Source: Monarcha castaneiventris obscurior
Lineage: Eukaryota; Chordata; Aves; Passeriformes; Monarchidae
Assembly: GCA_026261815.1 (NCBI GenBank)
Contig: JAMPIT010000174.1
Coordinates: forward strand, 16,058,001-16,122,000
Direction: 5' to 3'
Length of the DNA stretch: 64,000 bases
This document shows positions 1 through 11,728 of the stretch, one piece after another; position 1 is the stretch's first letter, and each line of letters begins with the position of its first letter. Below the pieces are notes generated by a model, which searched no databases, was not told the origin of the DNA, and saw only the letters and a list, made by a program, of their open reading frames with translations. The translations under genes were made by a program, and so were the position numbers.

Positions 1-314
1 ATTGAGGTGCTACCATGTAAAACAGGAAAAAATACTCAAAAGGGAAAGGAGTACCACTGAGAGTGATGGGAAAGAATGTAATTATAAATAGTGGGGAGAA
101 GTATATCCCAGTGCTGAAAAGTGAAACTAAGCTGAAAGCTCTCTTGCATAAAGAATGAGCAGAGTAGAGCAGTAAGTAGAGGAATCCTCCATAATTTGTA
201 ATATCTCTATGAGCCTAGAGAAAGGTCAACACCAGCAGAAAGATGAAGAATTTGGGTTAAGGTCATATGTGGTCAAAAGAAGATAGAAGTCAAAAGGGAT
301 CCAATGGTTCTGGA

Positions 315-443
315 GTCTTCATCTTTGGAGAGAGTCAAAACCTGACTGGACACAGTCCTCAGCAGCCTGCTCTGAGAGTGAAGCTGGACAGGAGATTTCC
401 AGAGGTCCTCTCCAACCTCAACCACCCTGGGCTTCTGTGATTG
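315..443 (+). repeat. CR1 LINE 3'-end fragment, old
   Basis: The stretch follows the 3' untranslated end of an avian CR1 non-LTR retrotransposon in order. It has the actggacacagtcct block, then cagcctgctct, then a degraded agatttccagaggtcctctc block with tccaacctcaacca, and a single remnant octamer (cttctgtgatt). The element is 5'-truncated, as nearly all CR1 copies are, and the many differences from the usual text mark an old insertion. The long open frame on the opposite strand across 273-749 runs over this repeat and is not a gene. Confidence 0.75.
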
Positions 444-445
444 AC

Positions 446-2150
446 CTGATAACTCGACACAGGCTGCTTTTGTTTTGTTTCCCATCAAGACCTGTCTCTC
501 CACACTAAAGACCTGCATTCCCTTTGGACAGGCATGTCCATCTGCCTTTAATTGTATGGCCAGGAGGAGTGAATTCCCTTTAAAAGTCCAGTGGCTCTGG
601 CAGCACTTATGTAGGTGCACATTTTGCATGAATATAGGCTCTGGAATTTGATCAAGATATTCTAGAGGTAAGCTTGGCTTCATTCTGCTCTGGAAATGGC
701 ATAAGTGACACCAATAAATAAGTATCAGGCCTGGCATATTTTCAAACACTCTGATAGTGATAATTAGAATTTAGTATAACCCAAACCTCCTGGTATAACT
801 TCACTGAAAGCAATGAGATCTACAATACAGACACAATCCTGTGAGGAGGAGCTTTAAATCTGTCATGTAACTTGACATTCCTGACATAATGAATTAAAAG
901 AAATGGGTCTGTTTTACCAGGGCTCATAGGCAGAGTTTTCCCAACACAGAGGAGGTTTCACTGAAGATGATGGTCACTACCAACCAAAATGCTCAAGTTC
1001 TGTAATCATGGTTCAGTTTTCCAATGAGACACAAAATAATGTTGCTGTCACCAAGTATTTGCTATTGTGGTATTCAAATATCAGATCATTTCAAAAAGGA
1101 CATACTGCTACATTCCACATGATGGCAGGAGATCTGTTTTTCTTACTGCAAAACCAGAGCTTACAGTTTGATTGTCCTATAAAATATAGGAAGATAAGCA
1201 ATCTCCCATATTCTCCAAGCTGTTTTATAATAACGTGTTCTCAAGACATACTCAAAAGGGACAATTCTTCTTTGTATATTGAAAAAAAAAAAAAACCCCA
1301 AACATGCTGAAACAGTTTTGCAAAGTTTACCTAAATGATTAAATAAGTGCTTTGTAAAATAATACATACAAATCAACTGGTATTTCAAGGAAAATTTACA
1401 ATGCTTACCTTGTTTTTGTTGTACATAATTAGGTTAACTCACCATAGGATTATCTATATATTGTTATTTATGCTTGTTTTTGTTAAGAAAGAGGAACTTT
1501 CAGGAACAATTTAGTAAGATTGTTTTTAGATTATTTTAATACAAGAATTTTCTCCTTATTTTTTTAACTGAAGAAATGCTTGAAACACTAGGATTGTTTT
1601 TTTCCTGGAGGTTGATGTGCTTTAGTATGTCTTTTCTGGAGTGCTTTTGGAGCCCTTTAGTTAAAACATCGAAATGAGTTTTGTTATAAATATATTAACA
1701 AAGATGTTCAAGTGTTTAGTAGATAGTGGAATACTAAGAATTGTTCTTTAAAACATTAATTTAAACTGTTTTGCCTTCACTTTCTTGTGTTGGATTATAT
1801 TATTATTTCTTTTTATTCTCTACCAGCCACCTGCTATTTGCATATTTGAAAAATAAGGACAAAATCAAAACTAAAATTATATATTTAACAACATGCAACA
1901 TTATTTGCTCATATATTATAACAAACAAAGCAGGAGAAAATCTCACATGATTTCTTGTTTTTCTCTTGTATGTAGCTCATCTTTAAGCAATATACATGAA
2001 TCATTAAATACTTATGCAAGAATATGTTCTGCTGAAAAAGTGCACCAGGTTCATCCTGTGTTTTTCTCTACCAGGGAGTGCCCAATTCTTTTGGCACATT
2101 CCTCTTTATTAACTTGATTTTAGGGCCAGAAAACAAGCATAATATGATAT
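446..2150. other. Unique AT-rich DNA, no gene seen
   Basis: No repeat family or gene was recognised. It contains a 14-base A run at 1282-1295 and several T-rich stretches. Open frames here are short and have no family signature. Confidence 0.6.
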
Positions 2151-2157
2151 CTTGATA

Positions 2158-2627
2158 TCACTTCATGCTCCCGTTACCTATATTGAGCTTTTTACAAGAC
2201 TGGTTAATGAGACAACAAAATCAGATGATCGGCAGCCATTGGCAGAAGTTGTTTAGACAAAAGACACTTAAGAGACGGGTTAAATACATAATTCCATCAT
2301 TTTTGTGTATGAAATCGATTTTTATGGACTTTTTTTTTGCTTCAAATATCAGCCCCATATGTGGCTGAGCTGAAGCAGTGGGTGCAGCAGAGGCAGTGGT
2401 GGTTCCACAACTCCTTCTGACACGATGAGGGGGAGGAGCAAGTTTTCAGCAAGTGTCCAAGTGAAGCACCCAGAATCAGCGTCAGCAGCAGTTTGGACAG
2501 CGTGACATCCCTCCAGCAGGCAAAGGAAGCCAGGACACAGAGCCCAGCACAGGAACTCTGCTTGGCTCTGTGTTGGTCAGGAGCTGCACAGTGGTCACTC
2601 CTTCTCTATGGTATCCCCAGCTTTTAG
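2158..2627 (+). pseudogene. Possible decayed coding relic, unidentified
   Basis: Two coding-like blocks lie close together. The first, about 2158-2253, reads through a segment containing TYIELFTRLVNE and then SDDRQPLAEVV before TAG at 2254 and TAA at 2269. The second starts after a pyrimidine-rich AG at 2351-2352. It reads PYVAELKQWVQQRQWW to a TGA at 2418-2420, then stays open in the same frame for 68 more codons (DEGEEQ, SVSSSLDSVTSLQQAK) to TAG at 2625. The second block is richer in GC and CpG than its flanks. Seen: the frames, stops and acceptor-like AG. Inferred: remains of exons of a lost gene or an old retrocopy. I do not recognise the protein. A chance open frame is a real alternative. 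Confidence 0.3.
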
Positions 2628-2629
2628 TC

Positions 2630-5600
2630 TATGGAAATGAACAGAGTTCAGGGATCATTTGGTGCTTGGGAAAACACAGAGCCAATATTCTTAAAATTTA
2701 CCTTTAACGGCTCTAAATTTATCCTCTGAAATCCAACAAAAGAGGAGATATTCCCCTTTGGTTTTATAATGCAGCCAGTAGAGAGTGAAGCACGCTGCTT
2801 AAAGTATAAGTCCATCAAAGGCTGGCACCTCCTTGCTTAATAAACCTTTCTCTCTGTGTATTTGACTCATACTTGATCATTTTAACTGCATTTTAGTACT
2901 GTTAGCTCTGGGGAGACAACTCAGCTTTTGGCTCAGAGATCAGGAACGGAACTGAAGGATAATTTTCAGTTATAATATCTCTCGTATTGATGATGAATGA
3001 TACTCAAGAAAGAAAACAAAAACCTGAGCATGATAGCATAGTTTTAACTTGTAACCTGAACAGATGTGGTCTACAAACTTTGAGACTTAATAGCAATGGA
3101 ATGCCACATTATTATTTTCCAATACTTTCTGAAGAAGAATTTCCCTGAGTGAGTGCTGATGACAATTTAGAAAAACATTTTTTGACTGATCAGTGCTTAA
3201 AATGCAGTATCAGCTAGCCAAGCATATTCACTTTGCAACTCTTCCTTGTTTTGTGCTCTGCAGCTTTCTTTCAGCACATCTTTTAATTTGGGGTAAAAAA
3301 CAGTTATTATTTTCATAATAAATTCTAGTCTGTTTCATATCCCTACACTGAGGAACTACTACAAAATTTCTGTGATTAACTCGTAAACACTTGAAGGTAA
3401 TTTTAAATTCTGAACCCCTTTTATCCACTCATCTCCTCTGTTTTATGTATCTTTGCTTGATTTTGCTTTTGAAAAATCAAACCAATAAAACTCCCCAGCA
3501 AACCCCTAAATTTTTAGCAAAAATAGTCCCAGCCATATAGCTCTAGTAAAAGTGAGGGTGAATTTTGGAGAAACTGGAGCAGCTGGGTTTTTTTTCAGGA
3601 CAAATGTGATCTGGAAAATCCACAAATCAAAATGCTTATCTTGTGTTGGTGCCAGCACATAACACTTGACTCCTTGGTAGATGAATGTCTACCGTAGGGT
3701 GCATTATTAGTCTATTTAGACTCGTGTGCTGTGCTGACCTACTTTAACTTATTCTTAATAATGCACAGCACTGAAGCAATATTGACTCATATACTCATTT
3801 CTCATATACAATGAGGCATTAATAATACATTGGATTTTTTTTCCTCCAAAGCAAAGATATGGTTAAATCAAATGGATCCTAATGTGAACATCAACAAATG
3901 AAACAGACTGGCCCTTTTACAAGCAATATTATGTTTTATAAGGAAGGTATTTCATTCTGCTTCCCCTGAGAAAAGTTTCCTTAAATATGTTACTGCTATT
4001 TTTATGCTGGGCAAGGTGGGGTTTCTGGTTTTGTTGGATTTTACTATAAACTTTTCATACTAGTTTGTCTTACCTCCAAAGAGAAAGAAAACCAAAATAA
4101 AAGAGAAAAATTGAGCATGTTTTCAAATGCAATGACAAGTCCTTCAAGAAAAAAACCCTACAAAAATCCCTTTAAATAAATGTTGTTAAAAGGGACTATG
4201 TGACAAACAGGAGCCACTTCTGAGACAGTAAAAGCAAAAATCAACATAATTTATGTAAAATGAATAAATTACTTGCAGGACCCTGCTACCTCCTGAGCCT
4301 AATGAGACCAAATTCTTGATGAGGGAAACTAAAGAAGAGACCAATGAATATCACTGTAAAATTTTCTTTGTATTTTTGTCAAACTACAAGAAAAATATTT
4401 TTCTATATTTAAATATTGCAAGTGATCATTCAGGTGAATCATTCTTAAAAGTTCTCTCTCCCTTGAAATACTGCTTTTCACTATTTTAATTTTCTAGGGT
4501 GAACCAGAAGATTCTGGTTCATGACTGGACACACAGCAGTGCTAAGATGCAAGAACGCAAATAATTTCTATTTTCCTTCTGTGTCAGGATAACTTGCACC
4601 TAAAAAGCAACAACAATACGAGCCATTAGTCCCTGGACATATAAAACTAAATTCAGACATTTAACATATAACATTAAACTTATGATTTTTTGATTTCAAA
4701 GCAGGCTGTGCTCGATTTGAAGACGTGCACCGCAAATGTCAGTAGCTGCTCTTCTTGCACTATGAAATTCAGATGTAAGAAGCTATATTAGCATCCTGAA
4801 CTCCCATCTTTTTATCATTTTTATAATTTTGAAGCACAGTTCACTCCAGTAAAAGAGCAGTACTACACCAGTTTCAAATAAGGGTGCCTGGGATAAGAAT
4901 CAACTCAGATAATCTAAGTTTATATTGACTTATTTTAAAAGACTGACTGCTTTATATAATTAATTAAAGGGTACGACAGTTCTGCTGTACCAAAATAATT
5001 AACAAGCTCTGTTAAGTGTTAATAATTTGGCCTTTTTTAATAAATGAAACCTTCTCCAACTTTTCAGCTTTAAGCTTTGTATAATACTTCAATTTGCTGT
5101 GGAGTTTCAAGAAAATTAACTAATTAGTTTTTCAGAGATCTAATCAGTTGGATATTGGCCTTCAAAAATGTTTGTACATGTACTATCATGACTTTTAAAT
5201 CTCCATCAGTTTTAAAGGCAATCAGTAGCAGAATTTTTTTTCAAATACCAGAATCAGATGTTCTTACTGAAATATGCAAATATTTTGTTAATATGCAATC
5301 AGGACACAACACTTCTAGTATTATGGGAATATAAACTTCTCAAACAAAGGGAAATGACTTTGGCAGTTTTCTCCAGCACTGTATAGAGAAATGTTGTGAA
5401 TGTTTTGAAAATACTTAATTTTTTAATTTGCTTTAAACTTGGGTTTCCCTGTTTTCCTTCACTGATGTTTAAGGGCATAAAAAATAGATGTGGACTATTT
5501 GCAGGAACTTCCAAAGGTAGGACAGGGTCTTTATTATTTATCCTTTATTTGATAAGACTATGTCTCTGATTTAAATGTCCAGTTGCTGAAGTAATGGCAT

Positions 5601-7790
5601 AAATACATCAAGGGACCTGTGCTTGCAAGGGCATGAAATGAGTCAGATGAGTGGCCATTCTCTGATCCACTCAAGAGAAAACATTCAGGAGTTGGAAGTC
5701 TCCTTGAGATTCAATGCCTTTCATCTGGTGCCCCATCTCCATCCTCAGTGGACCCAAAAGTCAATAAAATCATGTGAATGTCCCTGGGCCTCAAGGAAGG
5801 ATGGTCAGGGGGGCCTTACACCTGGATGGGGACTGGGATGGTCTCAATGGGAACAGGAGAAGCTGTTAAAGGGCAGGGGAGGTGAATTATATAAGGACTT
5901 TGGTCATCTTTTAGCCTCCAAGGAAAATTTTGCCTGGCTCTACATTAATTGTGGGGTATAACAATACTACCTGCTTCTGTACATGCTCACTGTAATGAGC
6001 AGTTATAGAAAGCGCCTTTCCCTAATGTCATGTGAAAAATATTTGGAATATTGGGGAGGGGGCTTGTGTTTTATTCCACAATGTTCAGTTTCTGTCTCTT
6101 TTCCAAAAAGTGATTGAAAGGTTTGAACCTATTCTGGTTTTAGAAAGCTGCATCCCTCTGTTATTCAGAGCAGGGACTCGAAAAAAGCTTCTTCCCAGTT
6201 TATTGTTGTGGATAGCATGTGATCAACCTTCTCTTCTCCCTACTCCATCTTCCCTTAGCCTAATAATTCCTTAGACAAAAATAACTCCTTAGGAAAAAAA
6301 AAAGCACTCACATGAGCTGGCACTTTTTGAACCATAAAATATCCTACTGGAAATATTCCGAAGCAGCTCCCTCTATAGATGTTCGTGCATGGATACAGAT
6401 TATTTCATTGTGCCATTATTGACATTGACAAAGAATTTCTTATCTCTAGCTTCTAGAAATCAAGCAGACATCAACAAGGTTTCTCTCCAACGAGGCACGC
6501 TAGCACATGATGAACCTTGAGAGTTCATTAAAGGTACCATTCCAAGAAAGATACATAGCCAGGGTTTTGCCAGCTAATAAATGACCTTGGATTTTTTACT
6601 TATCATATATTAAATTTGGAATTGCCACACAAATTGTGAGGACCTGTTTTCATAAGATGTAAGCATGTGCACTCTTGTTCTCTGTTTCTAGCAGACAATA
6701 TCTCCAGGTCATGCTGTGTTACAGGATCTCACAGTCTCAATATTCTTTGAGATTAATGTAATCTTTAGCTTTCTCATCATCTTGTGCAGTAGCAAACGCA
6801 GGATTTGCTAACCCTAGTTTTTCACAAACCAAAGGATATGGGGAAGGCATTGGGGAAGAGGAGTTTCAAGCAAAAGCTACAGGATCAGACCCATTTTTGT
6901 TCATATACCTGTAAATTGGTGCATTAGGGATGGATTTAACTGGATGTGGGGAGGACTATATGGTTATTCCCACACCACATGTCCCAGGGCACATGCAGTG
7001 CCTCGTTCCCCTCTCTACAACAGTCTGAACTTGAATTTGCATAGTCTTCTATTAGAAAACCAAACAAAATAAAAGACTGACATTGAAAGAAGCATCCCCT
7101 CTTTCCCTGCTCTAATATAATACTGCAAGTTCCACCTACAGCTCAATCTCATAAAGACCAGGAAAATCTTCCAGTTTAATGACTAAACTCATTTTTCCTT
7201 CCTTGAACTAAATGCAGTTATTAAAGCCAGAAGGATCACTGACAGTTTCTCCCAGCTTTCACTGTAAGCTGAAAATGGCATTCTCATCACAGAATTAATT
7301 AATGTTCTTGATGCAAAGAGATAGAGGATAGATTTACGTTCCACATGTTATTGAATAACTCCCACACGTAATATTGCTTTGGCACGTTTTATGTTCCTGG
7401 AGTTAAAGTGCACATCTATAGCTCAATGCATCGATAACCTGAGTGTCAGTGCAGCTATAAAACCTGATTTTCCTTGAATTTTGCAGTTTTCAGTGCACCA
7501 GTCTCCTGGAATGGGGTCCTTGTTGATGCTGTGGAAGTGGCACACTGATTAGAGGAGCTGACTTATATAAACCAGAACTTTTTTTTTTGTTTTATTAGCC
7601 TAATTTCATTTTGCTGAAGAAGTGCCTTCAGAAGGGTTAAAAATTACACTTTGCTTTCATTTTTCCACTGCTTGGAGTTTGTCCTCTCTTGGGTGAACCA
7701 GCCACTTCCAAACTTAATTCAGATGTTTATGGGGCTCAGTGAGACACCACTGCTTTTAAGGCATAATATTAATTACTGGAATTGAAGTTT
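2630..7790. other. Unique AT-rich DNA, no gene seen
   Basis: No repeat family, RNA gene or convincing exon was recognised. It includes an imperfect hairpin near 4957-5003. The 112-codon open frame at 5623-5961 has no family signature and low-complexity G-rich content, so it is not called. Confidence 0.55.
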
Positions 7791-7792
7791 TT

Positions 7793-7862
7793 GAATAGAA
7801 CAGAATAGAATAGTTCATCTGAAAAGGAACTACAATGACCATTGAGTCCAGCTGCTGTTACT
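7793..7862 (-). repeat. CR1 LINE 3'-terminal scrap
   Basis: An agaatagaatag tail is followed by a degraded gttcatctgaaaaggaactac block and then gaccattgagtccagctgc. This is the reverse complement of a CR1 3' end of the kind that reads as attctattct on its own strand. Homology fades after about 70 bases, so the copy is very short or heavily decayed. Confidence 0.5.
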
Positions 7863-7864
7863 GT

Positions 7865-10800
7865 CCTCCGTTTTAGTTCAAAGGGCTAGAAAACGTGCAA
7901 TGACTCTTGCACAACCCACAGAGTGGTATTTTTTCACTAGAGTGATAAATGCTTTGGATAGCACAAAAAAAGGCACGTGAAGGTGTTTGGAGGTGCCAGA
8001 TTTGTTGGGCTTCTGTCAAGGCATTACATAGAACAGATGGGGAGGATTGAATGTGGTTTCCACATTGCTCGCTTAATCTCACTAAGAGCAGTTTTATATT
8101 TACAGCTTTAAAGTTAATTATTTCCTTTACTCTCTTTATTTCCTTCTTTCCTTTCAAACTGGAAGATATTTCAGCACTCAAAAAGCTCTAAAATAGGCTT
8201 CATGCTTTTTCTGGAGAAAGAACAAAGATACGAATGTGCATCTAGGCCTAGTTACGTGGTGATATCATACCAGCAGAATCTCCATTCAAATTTTTCAGCT
8301 AAATGCAGTAAAACTGGTGTGTCATCAGTCTCAGTTCCACACTTAACCAGCCTGCTCTCCTGGTAAGATATGATCTAATATAATTTGAAAAGAGATAACG
8401 TCAACTGGGAGGAAAGTTTGTGTCAATAATCTTAGAAGGGGTTTTTGTTTGCCTAGTAGCACATCATTTTATTTGTTATTTGATTTTTAAAATCAAATAG
8501 ACTGTAGCACGAATTGTGGTTTTTTAGCAACAACAACAAAAAATTTAAAATACAGTATTTTCTAAGTAGTGGACCTTAGTAAGGCTATGCTGTTATCTAC
8601 TTATTTATACCTCAGATACTGAAGAATGGAAAATATAATATGGCTCATTTCAGGAGATTTCAGGAACACACATGGATTTTTGATATCTTTAACTGGGCTT
8701 TCCTGCTCTGGCCCTCTTTGCAGCTAGGGGAGAAGAACAGGCACTTTCTATGCATGCTCTATATGACCTAATTGAGAGGAATGTTTGAGAATGAGATAAA
8801 TAATTCTGGGCTTCACAGGATATATCAGCCAGATTTCCCCTCCCTGTGAAGAGAAACTGGATTGATTTTCACGGCTGTAGATGCCTCTGTTGTCAACATA
8901 CATCTTTGCTCAGATGGATCCTACCCTTTTTGAGAGACAACTCAGGAAGTCTGCAATGGAACAACATTTCTCCAGGGTAAATATCGTGACCACCTCTCAG
9001 AAACCTGAAAATCAGGTTCTGTTAAATATAATGTTGGTATAACTCTCCCTCCATACCTCCCAGCCTTTATCCCAAGCTATCCTACTTATCATATGGCCTT
9101 CAGCAGACTTGCTAAAAAAATAAATGTGCTGGCCTGCAAATTTACATTATTTGCTACCTTAGCAAAAGGTGCTGCACCACTCTGTTGAACACTTAAAAGA
9201 CCAACAGAGCCCACTGCCAGAGTCCTTATACTAAAATCTGAGGGCACAAAGAGTGCTAAAACAACTCCAGGTCATCTCAGAGCCTTCCTCTATGAGAATT
9301 TAATCTCTGACAGAATCAACCTGACTCATTGTTATGCATTTAGTCCATGACGTGCATGAAGCAACAGACAAGGATGTCCAAGTTGTGGCTCTTGAGTCAC
9401 AAGTGGCTCATCTACCACAGCTCTCTCGTTGTGCCAGGTCAGTGTCATGGCTGAGGGACAATTTGCACCTTGGGCAGGCGTTTCCAAGCTATGCCAAATT
9501 CTTGGATAGGGGAGGAAGTCAGGCAGGGCTGCTAAGGCAGGATCCAGCCCCCATCCATTGGGCAATGGTGTGAGTTTGACAAGGCCAGCGTCTCTCCCTC
9601 AGCTGTGAAACATGGCAGGAATTCCCTCCATCGTTACCACCCCATGCTCCTTGCCTCTCTCCCCTTCACAGAGAGTTTGGAAGGCGACCCACAGAAAGGA
9701 GGAGGTAGGAGAACAACAGTATCCAAAGAACATGGATAATTGCTTACAATTAATACTGACAATTGCACAATCGCATGTGAAAGAGTTACATTACGCAATC
9801 TCTTACATAACACCTAATCTTAACCTAATTCTGCTCCACTGCCTATGCTTGTACTAAAATACTGTTGTCATTTAGAAGGAAGAATATCCCCATTTAAGTA
9901 AAATTTAAAAGTGGATGTTACAGCTCTTGAATTATTCAAGAATCTGATGAAAAAGCAACATTTCTGGTTTTACTGAGGTTTATTTTATTTAAGTCATTTT
10001 TGCCATAATATCATTTGCTATCTTAACTCCTGGGAAACTGATGTAGATTATTAAATTGTGCCAGAAGTAATTTTGAATGGTTCTAAAGGAGGCAAAAAAT
10101 GAGCTTCTTAACAGAAAATGACAGTACATTTCCCCTTCCCTACTCTTTGATTTTCTTTTTCAACAGCATATTCCCAAATGGCTTAAAGGCATTTTATATT
10201 TCAACAGGCATTTTTCCCAGTTTTAGCAACCCCAAGGGTTATCCTACCCTTGTTAAGGAATGTACCTCATTTTTGAGTGTTTTCATGAGCCCCAATTCTG
10301 TGTATGTGAAATATAACTGGATGTTTTAAAACAAGTGAGCATCTCAAAAATATGTGGTTGGATACTAGTTACTGTTATTATTACTGAGTGTAACTGTTAA
10401 AGTGCATTATTGCACATATTTCATGAGCACTCATCCCTTAGAATCTGGAACCACTTATCTGTTTCTAATGTGCATCACACTTTCTAATGGAAACCAAGGT
10501 CTGCTCTAATTTCTGATGGCAAATTATCAAAGGTTATGAGGAACAGAGGTCGACTCCTTAAGAGATTGCCCATATGTCTCACTAAAGAGGGAGCTGTTGA
10601 AACAGATTTGTACACAGACTTAGCTGAAATTATGCTGGGAGGCCAGTTTGTAAATGTGGTCTCTAGAATTTTACCCCATTACAAAATACAACCCAGAGTA
10701 TCCTCTTGAAGGGTCCTGCAATATCTAACTTCTTCTCCAGAGTTTAGAGGAGGCACCCAGAGGGACACTGGGTTTCTGTAACCCAGGATACAGCAAACAG

Positions 10801-11468
10801 TCCTTTCAGTGTTCTTGTCATGGGACAATAAGCATGAAGGCTCAGGATAACAGTCTCAGTGTTTGTTAGGTTGGATGGTGATTGCTCTAACAAGTTAACC
10901 TTCTCCCTGGCTATCATTAGATATAATTTGGCCTGGAAGTGATAACAGGGTAGGTCCTCGTGGCTGCAGCACCCTCTTCCTTACAGTTATAGAAAGATAA
11001 CACTGTTATCAGCTGAGGCTGGAAAATTTAAGGAAGCACAAAAGCAAATGGGAATCTGTCTTGGAAAACAATCAGCTGCTGATGATTGTGAATTATACAT
11101 TTATGAACTATATGTTCCTCTAATATTCCTTTTTTTCTATTGCTATAGAACTCACTGCTGCAGGATGTTTTAAAGGCAAAAGAGATAGATTAATCAAATT
11201 AGCAGAATAGTCTATCAAAGTTACCACACATTGTGCTCCAAATAATTTCAGCTGACGTGATGTAAATCACTAATTATCAAAGCATTAATTATTCTCTTTT
11301 CCTCAAAATCTTCTATCATTCACTGTTAAAACGGAATTCTTGGGAAAGATTAATTTTGATCTGATCCTGGATATTGGACTCATGTTCCTGTGCTTTAAAA
11401 CACTACTGTCATCTGAGAAGATGACTGCAAAAAGAAAGGGGTCCAGCGTACTGGAGAATAAGATGACA
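7865..11468. other. Unique DNA, no gene seen
   Basis: No repeat or gene was recognised. A perfect 11-bp inverted repeat with one central base lies at 8477-8499. The somewhat GC-richer interval 9330-9720 is open in several frames on both strands but shows no codon pattern or domain that I can support. Confidence 0.55.
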
Positions 11469-11470
11469 AA

Positions 11471-11728
11471 ATCATAGAACCATAGAATGATTTGGTTTGG
11501 AAGACCTTAAACATCCTCTTGTTACAGCCCCCTGCTATGGACAGGGACATCTTCCACTATCCCAGGTTACTCCAGAGCCCCGTCCAACCTGGCCTTGGAC
11601 ACTCCCAGGGATGGGGCAGCCACAACTCCACAGCTTCTCAGGGCAGCCTATGCCAGGGCCTCAACACCCTCACAAGGAAGAATTTCTTCCTAATCCAAAC
11701 CTACTCTCTTTCAGTTTGATTCTTCTTC
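11471..11728 (-). repeat. CR1 LINE 3' end
   Basis: Read on the minus strand this is a standard CR1 3' end of about 260 bases. On the plus strand it begins with atcatagaaccatagaatg, the inverted terminal octamers. It runs through gacagggacatcttccacta, ccaacctggccttggacact and cacaaggaagaatttcttcc, then stops near tttcagtttga. That stop is a typical 5' truncation point shared with the copies at 29337 and 38264. Two overlapping open frames on the plus strand across this interval are repeat-derived. Confidence 0.95.

Noticed and set aside
273..749. 158-codon open frame on the minus strand
   Set aside because: It overlaps the antisense of the CR1 fragment at 315-443 and has no family signature.
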